From a bacterium UBP6_UBA1196 (GTDB taxonomy: Bacteria; UBP6; UBA1177), in NCBI GenBank assembly GCA_002310035.1, contig DBYC01000007.1, positions 1 to 18,393 on the forward strand: a stretch of DNA of 18,393 nucleotides, given 5' to 3'. Position 1 is the stretch's first letter. Every line of letters starts with the position of its first letter. Position numbers and translations under genes: made by a program. Shown here piece after piece: positions 6,468 to 15,546 of this stretch. The notes under the pieces are model-generated. The model saw only the letters and a program-made list of their open reading frames with translations. It searched no databases and was not told the origin of the DNA.

Positions 6468-8033
6468 ATGAATTTCAACGGCAAAGAGTACAAAAATTTC
6501 GTTTCGGCTTTCGACGAGTCGAATCTTTTCACCCATTTCGCTCCGAGAAAGACTCCTACCTTCATTCCGCGCGGAAAAAGCAAGATCAGAACGCTTGACG
6601 AAGTAGTCGACATGCTGTCTGACGGCGATGTCATCAGCTATCCGCACTACTACAGAACAGGCGACAGAGGCCTTGAGGCGGTCGTCAAAAAACTCCGCGA
6701 GCACGGCAAAAGAAACATCGTTCTTTACGGAAACGCGATATTTGACCACACCGATCCGTGGCTTTATGAAGCATTCAAAGATGGAATAATTACAGGTATT
6801 TACGGAAATATTTACAGAGCTATGGGTAACCACCTCGTTGCCGGTGATCTTCTTCCGTGGGTCGGCGTAGGACTTAGTCACGGCAACAGAGTCCGCAAAC
6901 TTCAGATGGGCGAAGTTCATGTAAAGATGGCGTTCCTTCCTGTTCCGATGGCCGATATTCACGGAAACGCGAACGGTGTTATGGGAAATCCGGACGAATA
7001 CTGCGGACCGCTCGGACTTGCGACTGCTGATGCGGAATATGCCGACTACACCTGCCTTATCGCGGGAACGGTTTCGGAAGAGACGCTCATTCCGGCTGAA
7101 ATCACGATGGAACTCACTGATTTCGTAGTTCCGATGGAAAAACCGGGACTTTCGGAAGGGATCGGTTCCGGAACGCTCGATTTTGAGAAGATCCGCTCCA
7201 ACAAGTTCAACGCTCAGATCGCTGAAAACGTAACCAACATCATGAAAGCTGCCGGCGTTATGAAAGACGGTTTCGCTTTCCAGGTTGGAAGCGGCGCAGG
7301 ACTTATCGTTCTCGACAACATCAGGCAGTATCTCAAGGAAAACAACATCACGGCGAACTTCGCGATCGGCGGCATAACTTCGATGCATGTCGAAATGCTT
7401 GAAGAGGGAACTCTCCGCCACATTTTCCACGGACAGCTCTTCGAACCGAGCGAAAAAGTTATCAAATCACTTCTTATGAACCCCTTCCATATTCCGATAT
7501 CCACTGGTTTCTATGCATCTATCGCAAACAAGGAATGTGCAGTAAATATGCTTGACGTCGCTGTTCTTTCGGCTCTCGAAGTCGACAGAGATTTCAACGT
7601 CAACACCGTCTGCGCTTCCGGCAGGATCATCGGCGGGATCGGCGGCGGACAGGATGTAGCTGCTGGAGCAGACCTCACGATCATGTTTGTTCCGCTTGCT
7701 ACGGGAAAAGACGGAAAAGGCTTCCCGAAGATTGTCGAGAAAGTTTATACCCGCACGACTCCGGGCGAAGTCATTGACGTCGTCGTCACCGAAGATTATG
7801 TCTGCGTAAACCCGAAGAGCAAGTCTTCATACAAGGAAGCAGTCCTTGAAAACGGCAAGAAATACGGCCTCAATATCATTTCAATGGACGAACTTCTCGC
7901 GAAATCGAAAGAAAAAGCGGAAAGTTTCGGTGTCATTCCGAAGCCGAAACCCACTACCGACGAGGTCGTTCACGTTATCGAATGGCGTGACGGAACCCTT
8001 CTCGACACGATCAAAAGAGCAATGCCGAAATAG
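6468..8033 (+). CDS. citF: CitF-like CoA-transferase (citrate lyase alpha subunit family)
   Basis: The 521-residue protein matches the alpha subunit of citrate lyase (family II CoA-transferase fold) along its length: the N-terminal DGDVISYPHYYRTGDR (52-67), VHVKMAFLPVPMADIHGNAN, LATADAEYAD, VMKDGFAFQVGSGAG (264-278), NFAIGGITSMHVEMLEEG and MLDVAVLSALEVDRDFNVN (361-379), where Glu371 is a candidate catalytic glutamate. E. coli CitF has about 510 residues. CitF moves the acyl carrier between acetate and citrate in the citrate lyase complex, but neither CitE nor CitD is encoded here, so this may be a stand-alone CoA-transferase with another substrate. GGGAGG at 6455-6460 is 7 bases before the ATG. 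The name citF marks the family, not a proven function. No clear terminator follows. Confidence 0.85.
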   Translation: MNFNGKEYKNFVSAFDESNLFTHFAPRKTPTFIPRGKSKIRTLDEVVDMLSDGDVISYPHYYRTGDRGLEAVVKKLREHGKRNIVLYGNAIFDHTDPWLYEAFKDGIITGIYGNIYRAMGNHLVAGDLLPWVGVGLSHGNRVRKLQMGEVHVKMAFLPVPMADIHGNANGVMGNPDEYCGPLGLATADAEYADYTCLIAGTVSEETLIPAEITMELTDFVVPMEKPGLSEGIGSGTLDFEKIRSNKFNAQIAENVTNIMKAAGVMKDGFAFQVGSGAGLIVLDNIRQYLKENNITANFAIGGITSMHVEMLEEGTLRHIFHGQLFEPSEKVIKSLLMNPFHIPISTGFYASIANKECAVNMLDVAVLSALEVDRDFNVNTVCASGRIIGGIGGGQDVAAGADLTIMFVPLATGKDGKGFPKIVEKVYTRTTPGEVIDVVVTEDYVCVNPKSKSSYKEAVLENGKKYGLNIISMDELLAKSKEKAESFGVIPKPKPTTDEVVHVIEWRDGTLLDTIKRAMPK

Positions 8034-8162
8034 AATCAGATAAACCGCGTCAAACAGCCGTTGGATCTGCTTTCTTCTTTATTTTCAAAACAAACAACAG
8101 CCACAATAAACCGTGACCTTTATTTGATTCATCGTTGTAAATTTGCATTAAACATCAAAGAC

Positions 8163-8249
8163 TGGTGCCGAGAACAGGACTTGAACCTGCACGGAGTTGC
8201 CCCCACTAGAACCTGAATCTAGCGTGTCTGCCAATTCCACCATCCCGGC
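8163..8249 (-). tRNA. tRNA-Leu (anticodon CAG)
   Basis: On the minus strand the acceptor strands GCCGGGA and TCTCGGC pair fully (one G-T), followed by discriminator A and an encoded CCA (8165-8163). The anticodon stem CTAGA/TCTAG closes the loop TTCAGGT, giving anticodon CAG. The variable arm is long, as in class II tRNAs, and the D-arm TGGTGGAATTGGCAGACACG is leucine-like. The T-arm has GCAGG, loop TTCAAGT and CCTGT. The total is 87 bases. Confidence 0.97.
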
Positions 8250-8266
8250 ACGAAAAGAGCGCGGCA

Positions 8267-8294
8267 ATTATACTCAAAATGAAATACGGGTCAA
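8267..8294 (-). promoter_or_regulatory. Promoter of tRNA-Leu with GC-rich discriminator
   Basis: On the minus strand TTGACC (8294-8289), a 16-bp spacer and a perfect TATAAT (8272-8267) stand about 18 bases before the mature tRNA. The region after the -10 is GCCGCGC, the GC-rich discriminator typical of stringently controlled stable-RNA promoters. Confidence 0.78.
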
Positions 8295-8305
8295 GAATTT
8301 TCCGG

Positions 8306-10054
8306 TTATTTTGCCTCAAAATCGCCGGCAAGGTGTTTCAGCTGCTCTTTCAAAGCGTCAAATTTCTCGGCTTCTTTTTTCATTCTGTCGATTTCGGCCG
8401 TAAGTTCGGCGACCTTTGAAACAGATTCCGTGATTTTATCCTGCGACTCCTTGAGTTTTGCGTTAGCCGATTCGACATTGTTCTTCAGGGTTTCTATTTC
8501 GCCGGTAGCGGCATCGAAAGCCTCTTTTGTCTCCATCAGCTGGTCGATCTGCGTGTTGAGCTCTTTTATTCTCTCGATTTTTTCGTTGTTTTTGTCTTTC
8601 AAAGAAGCGACTTCCTTAGCAAGCTCGTCGTTCTGATCGGTGATTTCAGCCGCCTTGCTCAAAGCCTCGCCGAGCTCCTCGATCTCACCTTTCTGAATAA
8701 CGCAGACCTTTTCAAGTTCGGCCTTTTCATTGCGGACTTTCTCAAATTCGTCTGCGATTATCGTAAGATTTGAGATGGTATCCTTAAGCTCCGCCGCCTC
8801 AGTTTCCGATTTCTGCAAAAGAGTTTCCTTTTCTTCAAGAGAATGCAGCTTTTCAGCAAGGTCGTCTTCTGCTTTCTTCAGCGATTTTTTAAGGTTTTCA
8901 TTTTCGCCTTCAAGATTTTTTCTGAGATCCGAAAGTTCCGTTCTGCATTTTTTAAGCTCAGCGGTTTCCGTCTCCAGCTTTGTCTTCAGCTCATCTGTTT
9001 CTTTTTTGTGAGATTCTGCAAGCCGTTCTTTTTCGGCAGCTGACGATTTTTTCAGCTCCTCGAACGATTTTGTCGTTTTTTCATGCTCTGCGACAGCGTT
9101 TTTTGTGTCGTTTTCAGCTTTTTTGACCCGTTCCTTCATCTCTTTATTGTAAACAGAAAGAACATCGTTCTGGTCCCTGAGTTCGTTGATTTTCTTTTTC
9201 AGTTCGTCAATATCCTTCTGGGTAAAAGCTTTTTTGAGAGCCTCTTCCTTTTCCTTAAGCGATTTTTCGAATTCTTCCGCCTTTTTCGCCAATTTTTCAA
9301 TCTTCTCGGCAGCTTCGGCAGCAGCCTTTTCTTTTTCCGCGACTACGCCGTCAAGCTGTTTTTTCAGCTCGTCCCTTTCTTTGGCTGCATTTCCGAGAAT
9401 TTTAACCTGTTCCTCAAGTTCGGCGTTTTTCTCCTCGAGATTTTTGATCCTCAGCCCTTTCTGCACGATCGCATCTTTAAGCTCGCCGATCTCGTCCTCG
9501 ATCTTTGCTGTGTCGGCAGCCTTCTTTTCCAGCTCGTCGATCTTTGCAGTTTGTTTGAGAATGATTTCCTCTTTTTCGGAGATCTCTTTGTTCATCGAAC
9601 CTATTTTTTCGTCTTCTTCCGCAAGCTTGCCCTTCAAAGCGTCAAGCTCCGCAGCGCTCTCCTCGGCAGCCAGAGCGTCAAGGAAAGGATATATCGCGTT
9701 CATCGAAGCAAGGATCGTTTCGTCGTCCGTAGGGATTCTGAGATAATAATCTGCATGGTACGGGAACTTCCTGTGAGCCTCGAAATTTTCTTCGGAAGCA
9801 TCGCTGGAAAGAAGCAGTATCGGTCTCGAGGCATAAAGATTCAGAGCCCTGATCTTCTTGCAGAGCATAAAACCCTGCATATCGGGATTCTCGGCCCGGA
9901 CAATGAATGCGTTGATTTTCGTTTTGTCCAGAATCTCCATAACTTCATGTTCGGAAGCAGCAACAATGACAGTAAATCCGAACTGTTCGAAAAGTGCCGA
10001 AAGTTTGCCTGCATTCGCCGAATCGGACTCGTAAACGAGGAGGTTTTTAACCAT
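8306..10054 (-). CDS. Pseudo-receiver plus long coiled-coil protein (AglZ/FrzS-like layout)
   Basis: The 582-residue protein has two parts. Residues 1-about 125 form a response-regulator receiver fold: NLLVYESDSANAGKL, INAFIVRAENPDMQGF, RPILLLSSD and HADYYLRIP. The phospho-accepting aspartate is replaced by Arg53 (FIVRAENP where active receivers have LDVxMP), and the conserved lysine before Pro is Arg106, so it is probably not phosphorylated. Residues about 129-575 are an almost uninterrupted Glu/Lys/Leu coiled coil. The same layout occurs in AglZ and FrzS of Myxococcus, which position motility proteins. Homology to them is not proven, and a generic scaffold or cell-pole protein is equally possible. 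GGAG lies 7 bases before ATG 10054. It follows the 152-residue gene by 14 bases and so shares its operon. Confidence 0.85.
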   Translation of the reverse strand: MVKNLLVYESDSANAGKLSALFEQFGFTVIVAASEHEVMEILDKTKINAFIVRAENPDMQGFMLCKKIRALNLYASRPILLLSSDASEENFEAHRKFPYHADYYLRIPTDDETILASMNAIYPFLDALAAEESAAELDALKGKLAEEDEKIGSMNKEISEKEEIILKQTAKIDELEKKAADTAKIEDEIGELKDAIVQKGLRIKNLEEKNAELEEQVKILGNAAKERDELKKQLDGVVAEKEKAAAEAAEKIEKLAKKAEEFEKSLKEKEEALKKAFTQKDIDELKKKINELRDQNDVLSVYNKEMKERVKKAENDTKNAVAEHEKTTKSFEELKKSSAAEKERLAESHKKETDELKTKLETETAELKKCRTELSDLRKNLEGENENLKKSLKKAEDDLAEKLHSLEEKETLLQKSETEAAELKDTISNLTIIADEFEKVRNEKAELEKVCVIQKGEIEELGEALSKAAEITDQNDELAKEVASLKDKNNEKIERIKELNTQIDQLMETKEAFDAATGEIETLKNNVESANAKLKESQDKITESVSKVAELTAEIDRMKKEAEKFDALKEQLKHLAGDFEAK

Positions 10055-10068
10055 AATAAATCTCCGTG

Positions 10069-10527
10069 CTATTTGTTTCTAAAAGTTGCAAGTTTCTTTT
10101 CTATCGCGAAAACCGAACCCACTCCGTTATCTTTCAGCACTTTCCAGAAAGCGACTCCGCCCAGAGAAAGAAGTTTCAGATAACCGTGAAATGTAAGCTT
10201 CAGAAAATTGGAATAAACCGCCAGTCCGACTTTTTCCCTGCATTCGCCGGAAAGAAGTTTTGCGGAAAAAGTCAAAAACTCTCCGGCACTTAGCGAAGCC
10301 GTCCCTTCCGAAAACAATTTCGAGGCGACTTCTTCCTGCATGGTTATGACAAAATCAGGCCTGCAGCCGGCAGGAAGCGCTCCGAACACGATCCCGCTCC
10401 TTTCACGCGAAACAAGCAGGCTTTCGCCGCCTTCGACCACGACTCCGAAAGAGGCTCCGTGCGAAAGCGATTCCAGAATTTTCATGGCGGCAGCGTTTTT
10501 TCTGACCGAATCTTCCAAAGAAATCAT
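10069..10527 (-). CDS. Hypothetical protein, possibly SCP2-like
   Basis: This is a 152-residue soluble protein, family not recognised with confidence. The segments FGVVVEGGESLLVSRERSG, GCRPDFVITMQEEVASKLFSEG and LSAGEFLTFSAKLL faintly recall the SCP2 sterol-carrier fold (a hydrophobic ligand pocket), but this is only a by-eye impression. There is no signal peptide or clear transmembrane segment. AGAGG is 8 bases before the ATG. It is the first gene of a two-gene operon with the pseudo-receiver coiled-coil protein and may be its partner. Confidence 0.6.
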   Translation of the reverse strand: MISLEDSVRKNAAAMKILESLSHGASFGVVVEGGESLLVSRERSGIVFGALPAGCRPDFVITMQEEVASKLFSEGTASLSAGEFLTFSAKLLSGECREKVGLAVYSNFLKLTFHGYLKLLSLGGVAFWKVLKDNGVGSVFAIEKKLATFRNK

Positions 10528-10555
10528 AGAGCGAACCTCTCACCAAAAGTGTTTT

Positions 10556-10584
10556 TTTGTATCATAAGCCGGATCTTTTTGCAA
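10556..10584 (-). promoter_or_regulatory. Possible promoter of the 10527-8306 operon
   Basis: On the minus strand TTGCAA (10584-10579) and TACAAA (10561-10556) stand 17 bases apart. Both have four matches to consensus. They are located in the 84-bp gap after the recD stop. Confidence 0.35.
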
Positions 10585-10611
10585 GAAATTAGATTTTTTA
10601 TGTTTCCGGTT

Positions 10612-12390
10612 TTATTTTTTGTCATTTTTCCCGATTTTCTCCAAAGCCTCGACAAACCCGCTGTTCCTTGCCGCACTTTTCTTCAAAGTGTACTCAAGGA
10701 TGCTTTCCTTTGCAGCGATCACGACCTCGTTTCTGGCGCGGGTCACAGCTGTGTAAAGAATTTCTTTTGTAAGAACGGTCATTTCGGTTTCCGGCAGGAC
10801 AATCAGAACCGAACTGTATTCACTCCCCTGGCTTTTGTGTACAGTCATGGCGTAAACTGTCTCAAAAGTTCCGAGCGATGAAACACTGAAAGGTTTCACC
10901 GAGTTGTCGATCATAAAATATGCCGACATTCTTCCGTTCCGCTCCAGGATCACGCCGCAGTCACCGTTCATAAGATTATTGGCATAGTCGTTTTTCGTCA
11001 CCATCACCGGCATTCCGTCATACAAACGGCTTCCAGAGTTTTTTCCAAGTGCCGCTTCGATTTTTCCGTTCAGTTCCGCCACACCGCACGCACCTTCTTT
11101 TGAAGGACACAAAATTTTGAAATCATTGATTTTTTTAAGGATTTCTTCAGGACTTGACTCTCTGTCGGAAAGAAAGGCGTATCTTTTCGCGGCATCCGTT
11201 ATGATGCTTTCCGGCACTTTTCCGTTTTTGATTTCCGTCCATCCGCAATCCGTTTCATTTTTGCAGATTTCTATTATTTCACCGGCGTTTTTCTGCAAAT
11301 TTACCGCTTTTGCCAGCTTTCCTATGCCGGAACCGGTGTCGAAACGGTAACTTTTTTCAAGTTTAGCCATGATTTCAGGAGGAAGAAGATTTTTCTCCGC
11401 CGCGCTGCAGATATCGGAAAGAACATTCCCCGCCCCTACGCTCGCAAGCTGGTCTTTGTCACCCAGAAGCACAAGCGAAGTCTCTTTGCCCAAAGCGTCA
11501 AGCAGCGATGTGAAAAGGGCGGCGTCAAGCATTCCCGCCTCATCGACAATGACAAGATCCGCAGCAAGAGGATTTTTCCTGTTCCGCGAAAATCCGCCCG
11601 CCTTCCATTCGAGCATCCTGTGGATCGTTGTCCCTTCCAGCGCACCTATTCTGTCAAGTATCCCGCTGTCCGACACATACGGAAGCTTTCTTATTTTTTC
11701 AAGAGCGCTTTTCAAAGCCTCGGTCATTCTGGCCGACGCCTTTCCTGTCGGAGCTGCGAGCATTATCCGTTCTTCAGGGAAAAGTGCGTAAATTCCGACA
11801 AGAATTTTTGCGACGATCGTCGTCTTCCCGCTTCCAGGACCGCCTGTTATAAGAGAAAAACGGTGTTTTACCGCATTTTCCGCCGCGCTGCGCTGCTCAA
11901 AATTTCCGGCATCGAAAAGTCCGGCGAAAATTTCTCCGATTTTGCCGGAAGAACCGCTGTATCTCCCGGGATCTTCCGATATTTCGACCATTTTCCGGGC
12001 GAAGCGGTTTTCGTACAGCCAATATTTATAAAAATAAATCCTGTCGTTCATAAGAACAAGCGGCCTGAGCTCGTTTCCAGGATCTTCCGTGCAGCATGAA
12101 CTTTTTTTAAGAACTGCCTTTACATTTCCGAAGTCAATGTCCCGGAAAAATTTCACCGTTTCCGCATTGTTCCGGATAAATTCGCCGATATCGTCTCCGG
12201 AAAGACAGATGTTCCCGTTAGAAACAGCAGACGACACAAGCGCGGCGACTGCCGTAAAAAGCGCTTTTTCACTTTCTGAAAGATTTTGTTCAAGCGCAGC
12301 GAGAAGAACAGCTGTCCGGCAGTCTGTTTCGGAGACGAGCCTCCCGGCCTTAAGCACTTCAAGCACTTCCGTTTTGTTGCCGAAAATCAT
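10612..12390 (-). CDS. recD: RecD, exodeoxyribonuclease V alpha subunit (SF1 helicase)
   Basis: The 592-residue protein is close to the 608 residues of E. coli RecD, the 5'-3' helicase of the RecBCD double-strand-break repair complex. It has Walker A GGPGSGKTT (183-191), LAAPTGKASARM (211-222), GTTIHRML (253-260), Walker B DLVIVDEAGM (278-287), LLGDKDQLASVGAGNVLSD (308-326), and near the C-terminus MTVHKSQGSEYSSV and the arginine motif YTAVTRARN. All helicase motifs are intact. Its ATG overlaps the recB stop as ATGA (12387-12390), with GAGGAGG inside the end of recB, so RecD is translationally coupled to RecB. It is unlike the longer RecD2 that works without RecB. Confidence 0.96.
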   Translation of the reverse strand: MIFGNKTEVLEVLKAGRLVSETDCRTAVLLAALEQNLSESEKALFTAVAALVSSAVSNGNICLSGDDIGEFIRNNAETVKFFRDIDFGNVKAVLKKSSCCTEDPGNELRPLVLMNDRIYFYKYWLYENRFARKMVEISEDPGRYSGSSGKIGEIFAGLFDAGNFEQRSAAENAVKHRFSLITGGPGSGKTTIVAKILVGIYALFPEERIMLAAPTGKASARMTEALKSALEKIRKLPYVSDSGILDRIGALEGTTIHRMLEWKAGGFSRNRKNPLAADLVIVDEAGMLDAALFTSLLDALGKETSLVLLGDKDQLASVGAGNVLSDICSAAEKNLLPPEIMAKLEKSYRFDTGSGIGKLAKAVNLQKNAGEIIEICKNETDCGWTEIKNGKVPESIITDAAKRYAFLSDRESSPEEILKKINDFKILCPSKEGACGVAELNGKIEAALGKNSGSRLYDGMPVMVTKNDYANNLMNGDCGVILERNGRMSAYFMIDNSVKPFSVSSLGTFETVYAMTVHKSQGSEYSSVLIVLPETEMTVLTKEILYTAVTRARNEVVIAAKESILEYTLKKSAARNSGFVEALEKIGKNDKK

Positions 12391-15300
12391 TCTGCCTCCT
12401 CAAAAAGCTGTTGGAACCGCCGGAGGAAAGATTCGTCGGGACGATCGTAAAAAATGCCGTGATCACCGCATCCCTCCTTGATCCCGCGCAGAAAAACATA
12501 CCTTATTCCGCCGAAATTCTCCGCATACGAGTAATCCGGGTCGGCAGCTGAAAGGTATCTGTCGAATGCGGCCAGATAGATCATATATTGCAGATAATAA
12601 TTATGCTTTTTCATATTTTTGGCGATATTTTCGTCCGAATAGTCCTCGAACGAAAGTCCCAGACTGTTCGATTTCCAGTCGACAAGATAGTATTTTCCGT
12701 CAATTTTAACTACAAGGTCTATAAAACCGCTCATAAATCCCCGCGGGAACCCGTCATTCGGCAACGGATCCGTACCGTATTTTTCCGCCATCATAGCCGA
12801 AAGTCTTCCTTTTACGGCATCACAGGGGATTTTCAGCAGGAATTCCGTTTCTGACGCCATATCCCCCGGTCGCGCGTCTTTAAGGGTCTTGCCGCCGAAA
12901 ATCGGAAGAAAAGCTATGTTTTTTATGCATGCGTTGAATACTGAAACGGCGTTTTCAAGCTCGTCTCCGGAAAAATCCATCATTTTTAAGAGCGCTTCCC
13001 TTATGATCCCGCTGTTGTCATCCGAGGAAAAATCGGCTTTTTCAAGAATCGAGTGAAGAACTGTTCCCGTCCTTCTTCCGTTCGGAAAAACCGAAAGCGG
13101 GACAACTCCGGTATTTTCGGAAACTTCAGACTCGCCGGATTTTTCGTCCTCGTCGGTATAGTCGCCGGAGGAACCGTCCTGATTCGCCGAAATTATGCCG
13201 CTGAAACTGGAAATGCGCCAGTCAGCCGTGATCTCGCGGGAAAGTTCTTCGGGCGGTCTGAAAACCGCAGTTTCGTCAGATGTTTCCGTTTTTTCCGGAA
13301 CAAAATGTTTTATGCCGGGCTTGAAAGTCCTGATAAAGCGTGAATCTCCGCCGGAAAAAAACATGCCGAGATACCTGTTCCTCTGCGCGTTCCGTTCCGC
13401 ATTGTAGCAGATCGTCAGATATTTCGCGCGGGTCAGACCGACATAAAATTCCCGCACAGCCTCAAGATCGCTGTCGTATGCGATGCCGTCCCTTCCGGAA
13501 TTCTTGTCCGCGGTTTCTCCGCCGCTGATTTCCTTTTCGTATTCGCCGGATCTACTGTCAAATCTGTGCCGGACTCTCCAATACTGCTCGATCCCCTGTA
13601 GAAAAGGGAAGAAAACTATGCCGAACTCGAGTCCCTTGCTTTTGTGGAGCGTCATTATCCTTACGGCATCCTGCATTTCGTTCCACGGCCTGGCTGTCTC
13701 CTCCGCGGATGATCCTGTCTTTCTGCCGATCTTCCCAGCAAACCATTCGCAAGTGCGGACAGGAAAAATGCCGAAGTCCGTCTCGAATTTGTTTATCAGT
13801 TCAAGCAGGTGTCTTAAATTGTTGAGAGTTTTTTCTCCTTCCGCAGACAAACCCGACAAAACATCCTCGGTTTCAAGGAATTTTGAAAAAGAAAAGTAAA
13901 AGCCTTTTCTCTCCCACTCTGAAAAACAGTCGTTGAATTCCTCATACATTTTCCGGAATGAATCTTTCCCCTGCGCTATCTCCCCGGCAGGAATGTTGTA
14001 GAAACATGTCGGGAGCAGAGCTCTGAACTCCGCTGGTCCGTGTGTCAGAGCCGCCTGCATCAGTCTGAAAAGAAGAGACGCCTCGCCGGATGCGAAAATA
14101 TAAAGTTTTTCCTTCGAATCGGATTCAAGAACTGCCGGGATCCCCGCTTCCGTCAAAGCGTCGTGTATTTCGGCGGCAAGATCGTTGGTGCGCGTAAGCA
14201 CGGCAATGTCGGACGGCCTTACAGGTTTTCCGTTCAGCCTGTAATACGAACCGTCGGCCAGCATGTCGCCAGCTGTGACGCATATATGGCGGATGATGTT
14301 GTCTTTCCCGATTTCTGCGAGATTCCGCCATCCGGTTTCCGAATTTCTGTCGCATACGATTATTCCGGGGAAAGGGATCCCCTTGAAAGTCAGCGGATTG
14401 GCATCTTCGTTTTTCGGAAAAATTCCGGAATATGTGATTTCCGGGATACCGAAACCGGCCAACTCGCCGAAAACCTTGTTCACCGCATGCACCGCGGCCG
14501 CCGACGAGCGGAAATTCCTGTCCATTACATAATGTTTTTCTATTTCCCGCGCCGCTTTTATATAAGAAAAAATGTCGGCGTTCCTGAAAGAATAGATCGA
14601 CTGCTTCGGATCGCCGATAAAAAACACAGCGCGGTGCCCGTCGCAGAAAAGTTCCCTGAAAATGAAATACTGCACAGGGTCGGTATCCTGAAACTCGTCT
14701 ATCATCACAAGACCGAAACGCTTTCTTACCGATTTTTTCAGCCGTTCCGATTTTTCGCTGTCCTGAAGGATACCGTAAAGCGACAAAATAAGATCGTCAA
14801 AACCCGTTTTGCCGTTTTTTTTATACCTTTCCGCGGCGATTTTACACGCTTCTCGCAGAAATTTTTCGTAAACCGCCGTCAGTTTTTCCCTTTTCGCATC
14901 GTCAGGAACAGCATTCCTGCTTATTTTCACCCTGTTTCTTCCGGCAAAACCAGCCTTTGAAAGAAGCTCCTCCAGTTTCCCGACCGAAATCTCCTTCTGA
15001 ACAGCCGCAAGAAACTCTCCGTCCGTATCCGGAACAATCTCTTTTCTGAAAAAAGCGACCGCTGTTTCATGTGAAACATCCGCTTCTTCGGAGAGCTCCG
15101 TGTTAAGGCTGCATCCGAGTTCGAAAGCGTTTTCCGTTATAAGTCTCCGGCAGAAACCGTGTATCGTGAAAACCGCTGCCCTGTCAAAGTTGTTTATCGC
15201 CTTTTTAAGCCGTTCCGCGGCTTCTTTCCTGTCTCCGGCCGCCAGACAGACATTTTTTATAATCTCTTCGCCGCAATCCCCGGTCCTCATAAAGCGGAGG

Positions 15301-15524
15301 GCCTCTTCGAGAAACAGCCTGATCCTTTCCTTCAGTTCCGAAGTCGCATAGTTTGTAAAAGTCACCGCCGCGACAGAATCTATTTCACCGTCGTATTTTC
15401 CGCTTAAAATCCACCTGAGAAAAATGACCGCTATAGAAAAAGTCTTGCCTGTTCCGGCGCTTGCCTCGACAAGGTTTATCCCCTCAAGCGGCACTTTCAA
15501 AACATCGAATATGTCAGTTGACAT
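12387..15524 (-). CDS. recB: RecB, exodeoxyribonuclease V beta subunit (helicase-nuclease)
   Basis: The 1045-residue protein is somewhat shorter than E. coli RecB (1180). It has the UvrD-type helicase with Walker A EASAGTGKTFSIA (20-32), VTFTNYATSELKERI, FTIHGFCRRL, Walker B MIDEFQDTDPVQ (274-285), FFIGDPKQSIYSFRNAD, LHKSKGLEF and YVGLTRAKY. The C-terminal RecB nuclease domain has Asp936 (FIDLVV), Asp949-x-Lys951 (LVDWKSNSLG) and the YYLQYMIYLAAF motif, so the nuclease looks active. The start matches the usual RecB beginning (LKVPLEGINLVEASAGTGKT). It forms an operon with recD. No recC is found in the window, and upstream lies the divergent mutS. Confidence 0.96.
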   Translation of the reverse strand: MSTDIFDVLKVPLEGINLVEASAGTGKTFSIAVIFLRWILSGKYDGEIDSVAAVTFTNYATSELKERIRLFLEEALRFMRTGDCGEEIIKNVCLAAGDRKEAAERLKKAINNFDRAAVFTIHGFCRRLITENAFELGCSLNTELSEEADVSHETAVAFFRKEIVPDTDGEFLAAVQKEISVGKLEELLSKAGFAGRNRVKISRNAVPDDAKREKLTAVYEKFLREACKIAAERYKKNGKTGFDDLILSLYGILQDSEKSERLKKSVRKRFGLVMIDEFQDTDPVQYFIFRELFCDGHRAVFFIGDPKQSIYSFRNADIFSYIKAAREIEKHYVMDRNFRSSAAAVHAVNKVFGELAGFGIPEITYSGIFPKNEDANPLTFKGIPFPGIIVCDRNSETGWRNLAEIGKDNIIRHICVTAGDMLADGSYYRLNGKPVRPSDIAVLTRTNDLAAEIHDALTEAGIPAVLESDSKEKLYIFASGEASLLFRLMQAALTHGPAEFRALLPTCFYNIPAGEIAQGKDSFRKMYEEFNDCFSEWERKGFYFSFSKFLETEDVLSGLSAEGEKTLNNLRHLLELINKFETDFGIFPVRTCEWFAGKIGRKTGSSAEETARPWNEMQDAVRIMTLHKSKGLEFGIVFFPFLQGIEQYWRVRHRFDSRSGEYEKEISGGETADKNSGRDGIAYDSDLEAVREFYVGLTRAKYLTICYNAERNAQRNRYLGMFFSGGDSRFIRTFKPGIKHFVPEKTETSDETAVFRPPEELSREITADWRISSFSGIISANQDGSSGDYTDEDEKSGESEVSENTGVVPLSVFPNGRRTGTVLHSILEKADFSSDDNSGIIREALLKMMDFSGDELENAVSVFNACIKNIAFLPIFGGKTLKDARPGDMASETEFLLKIPCDAVKGRLSAMMAEKYGTDPLPNDGFPRGFMSGFIDLVVKIDGKYYLVDWKSNSLGLSFEDYSDENIAKNMKKHNYYLQYMIYLAAFDRYLSAADPDYSYAENFGGIRYVFLRGIKEGCGDHGIFYDRPDESFLRRFQQLFEEAE

Positions 15525-15546
15525 CGTTCCCCGTCCAACAAATCCT

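Noticed and set aside
6387..7430. Minus-strand ORF (347 codons) inside the CitF-like gene
   Set aside because: It is antisense to a well-conserved CoA-transferase and shows no family resemblance. It also runs over the promoter and ribosome site of the real gene.
8163..8249. tRNA-Leu as a second attachment site matching the tRNA end at 1-20
   Set aside because: The two share only CGGCACCA, which is ordinary for tRNA ends, so there is no direct repeat to support an island bounded by them.
9083..10183. Long plus-strand ORF (366 codons) opposite the coiled-coil gene
   Set aside because: It is the antisense of Glu/Lys-rich heptads, giving a Phe/Leu/Ser-rich product with no ribosome site or recognisable domain. 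The minus-strand gene has clear domains and a Shine-Dalgarno.
14040..14960. Plus-strand ORF (306 codons) inside recB
   Set aside because: It is a shadow of the RecB frame, with odd composition rich in Arg and Phe and no recognisable domain.
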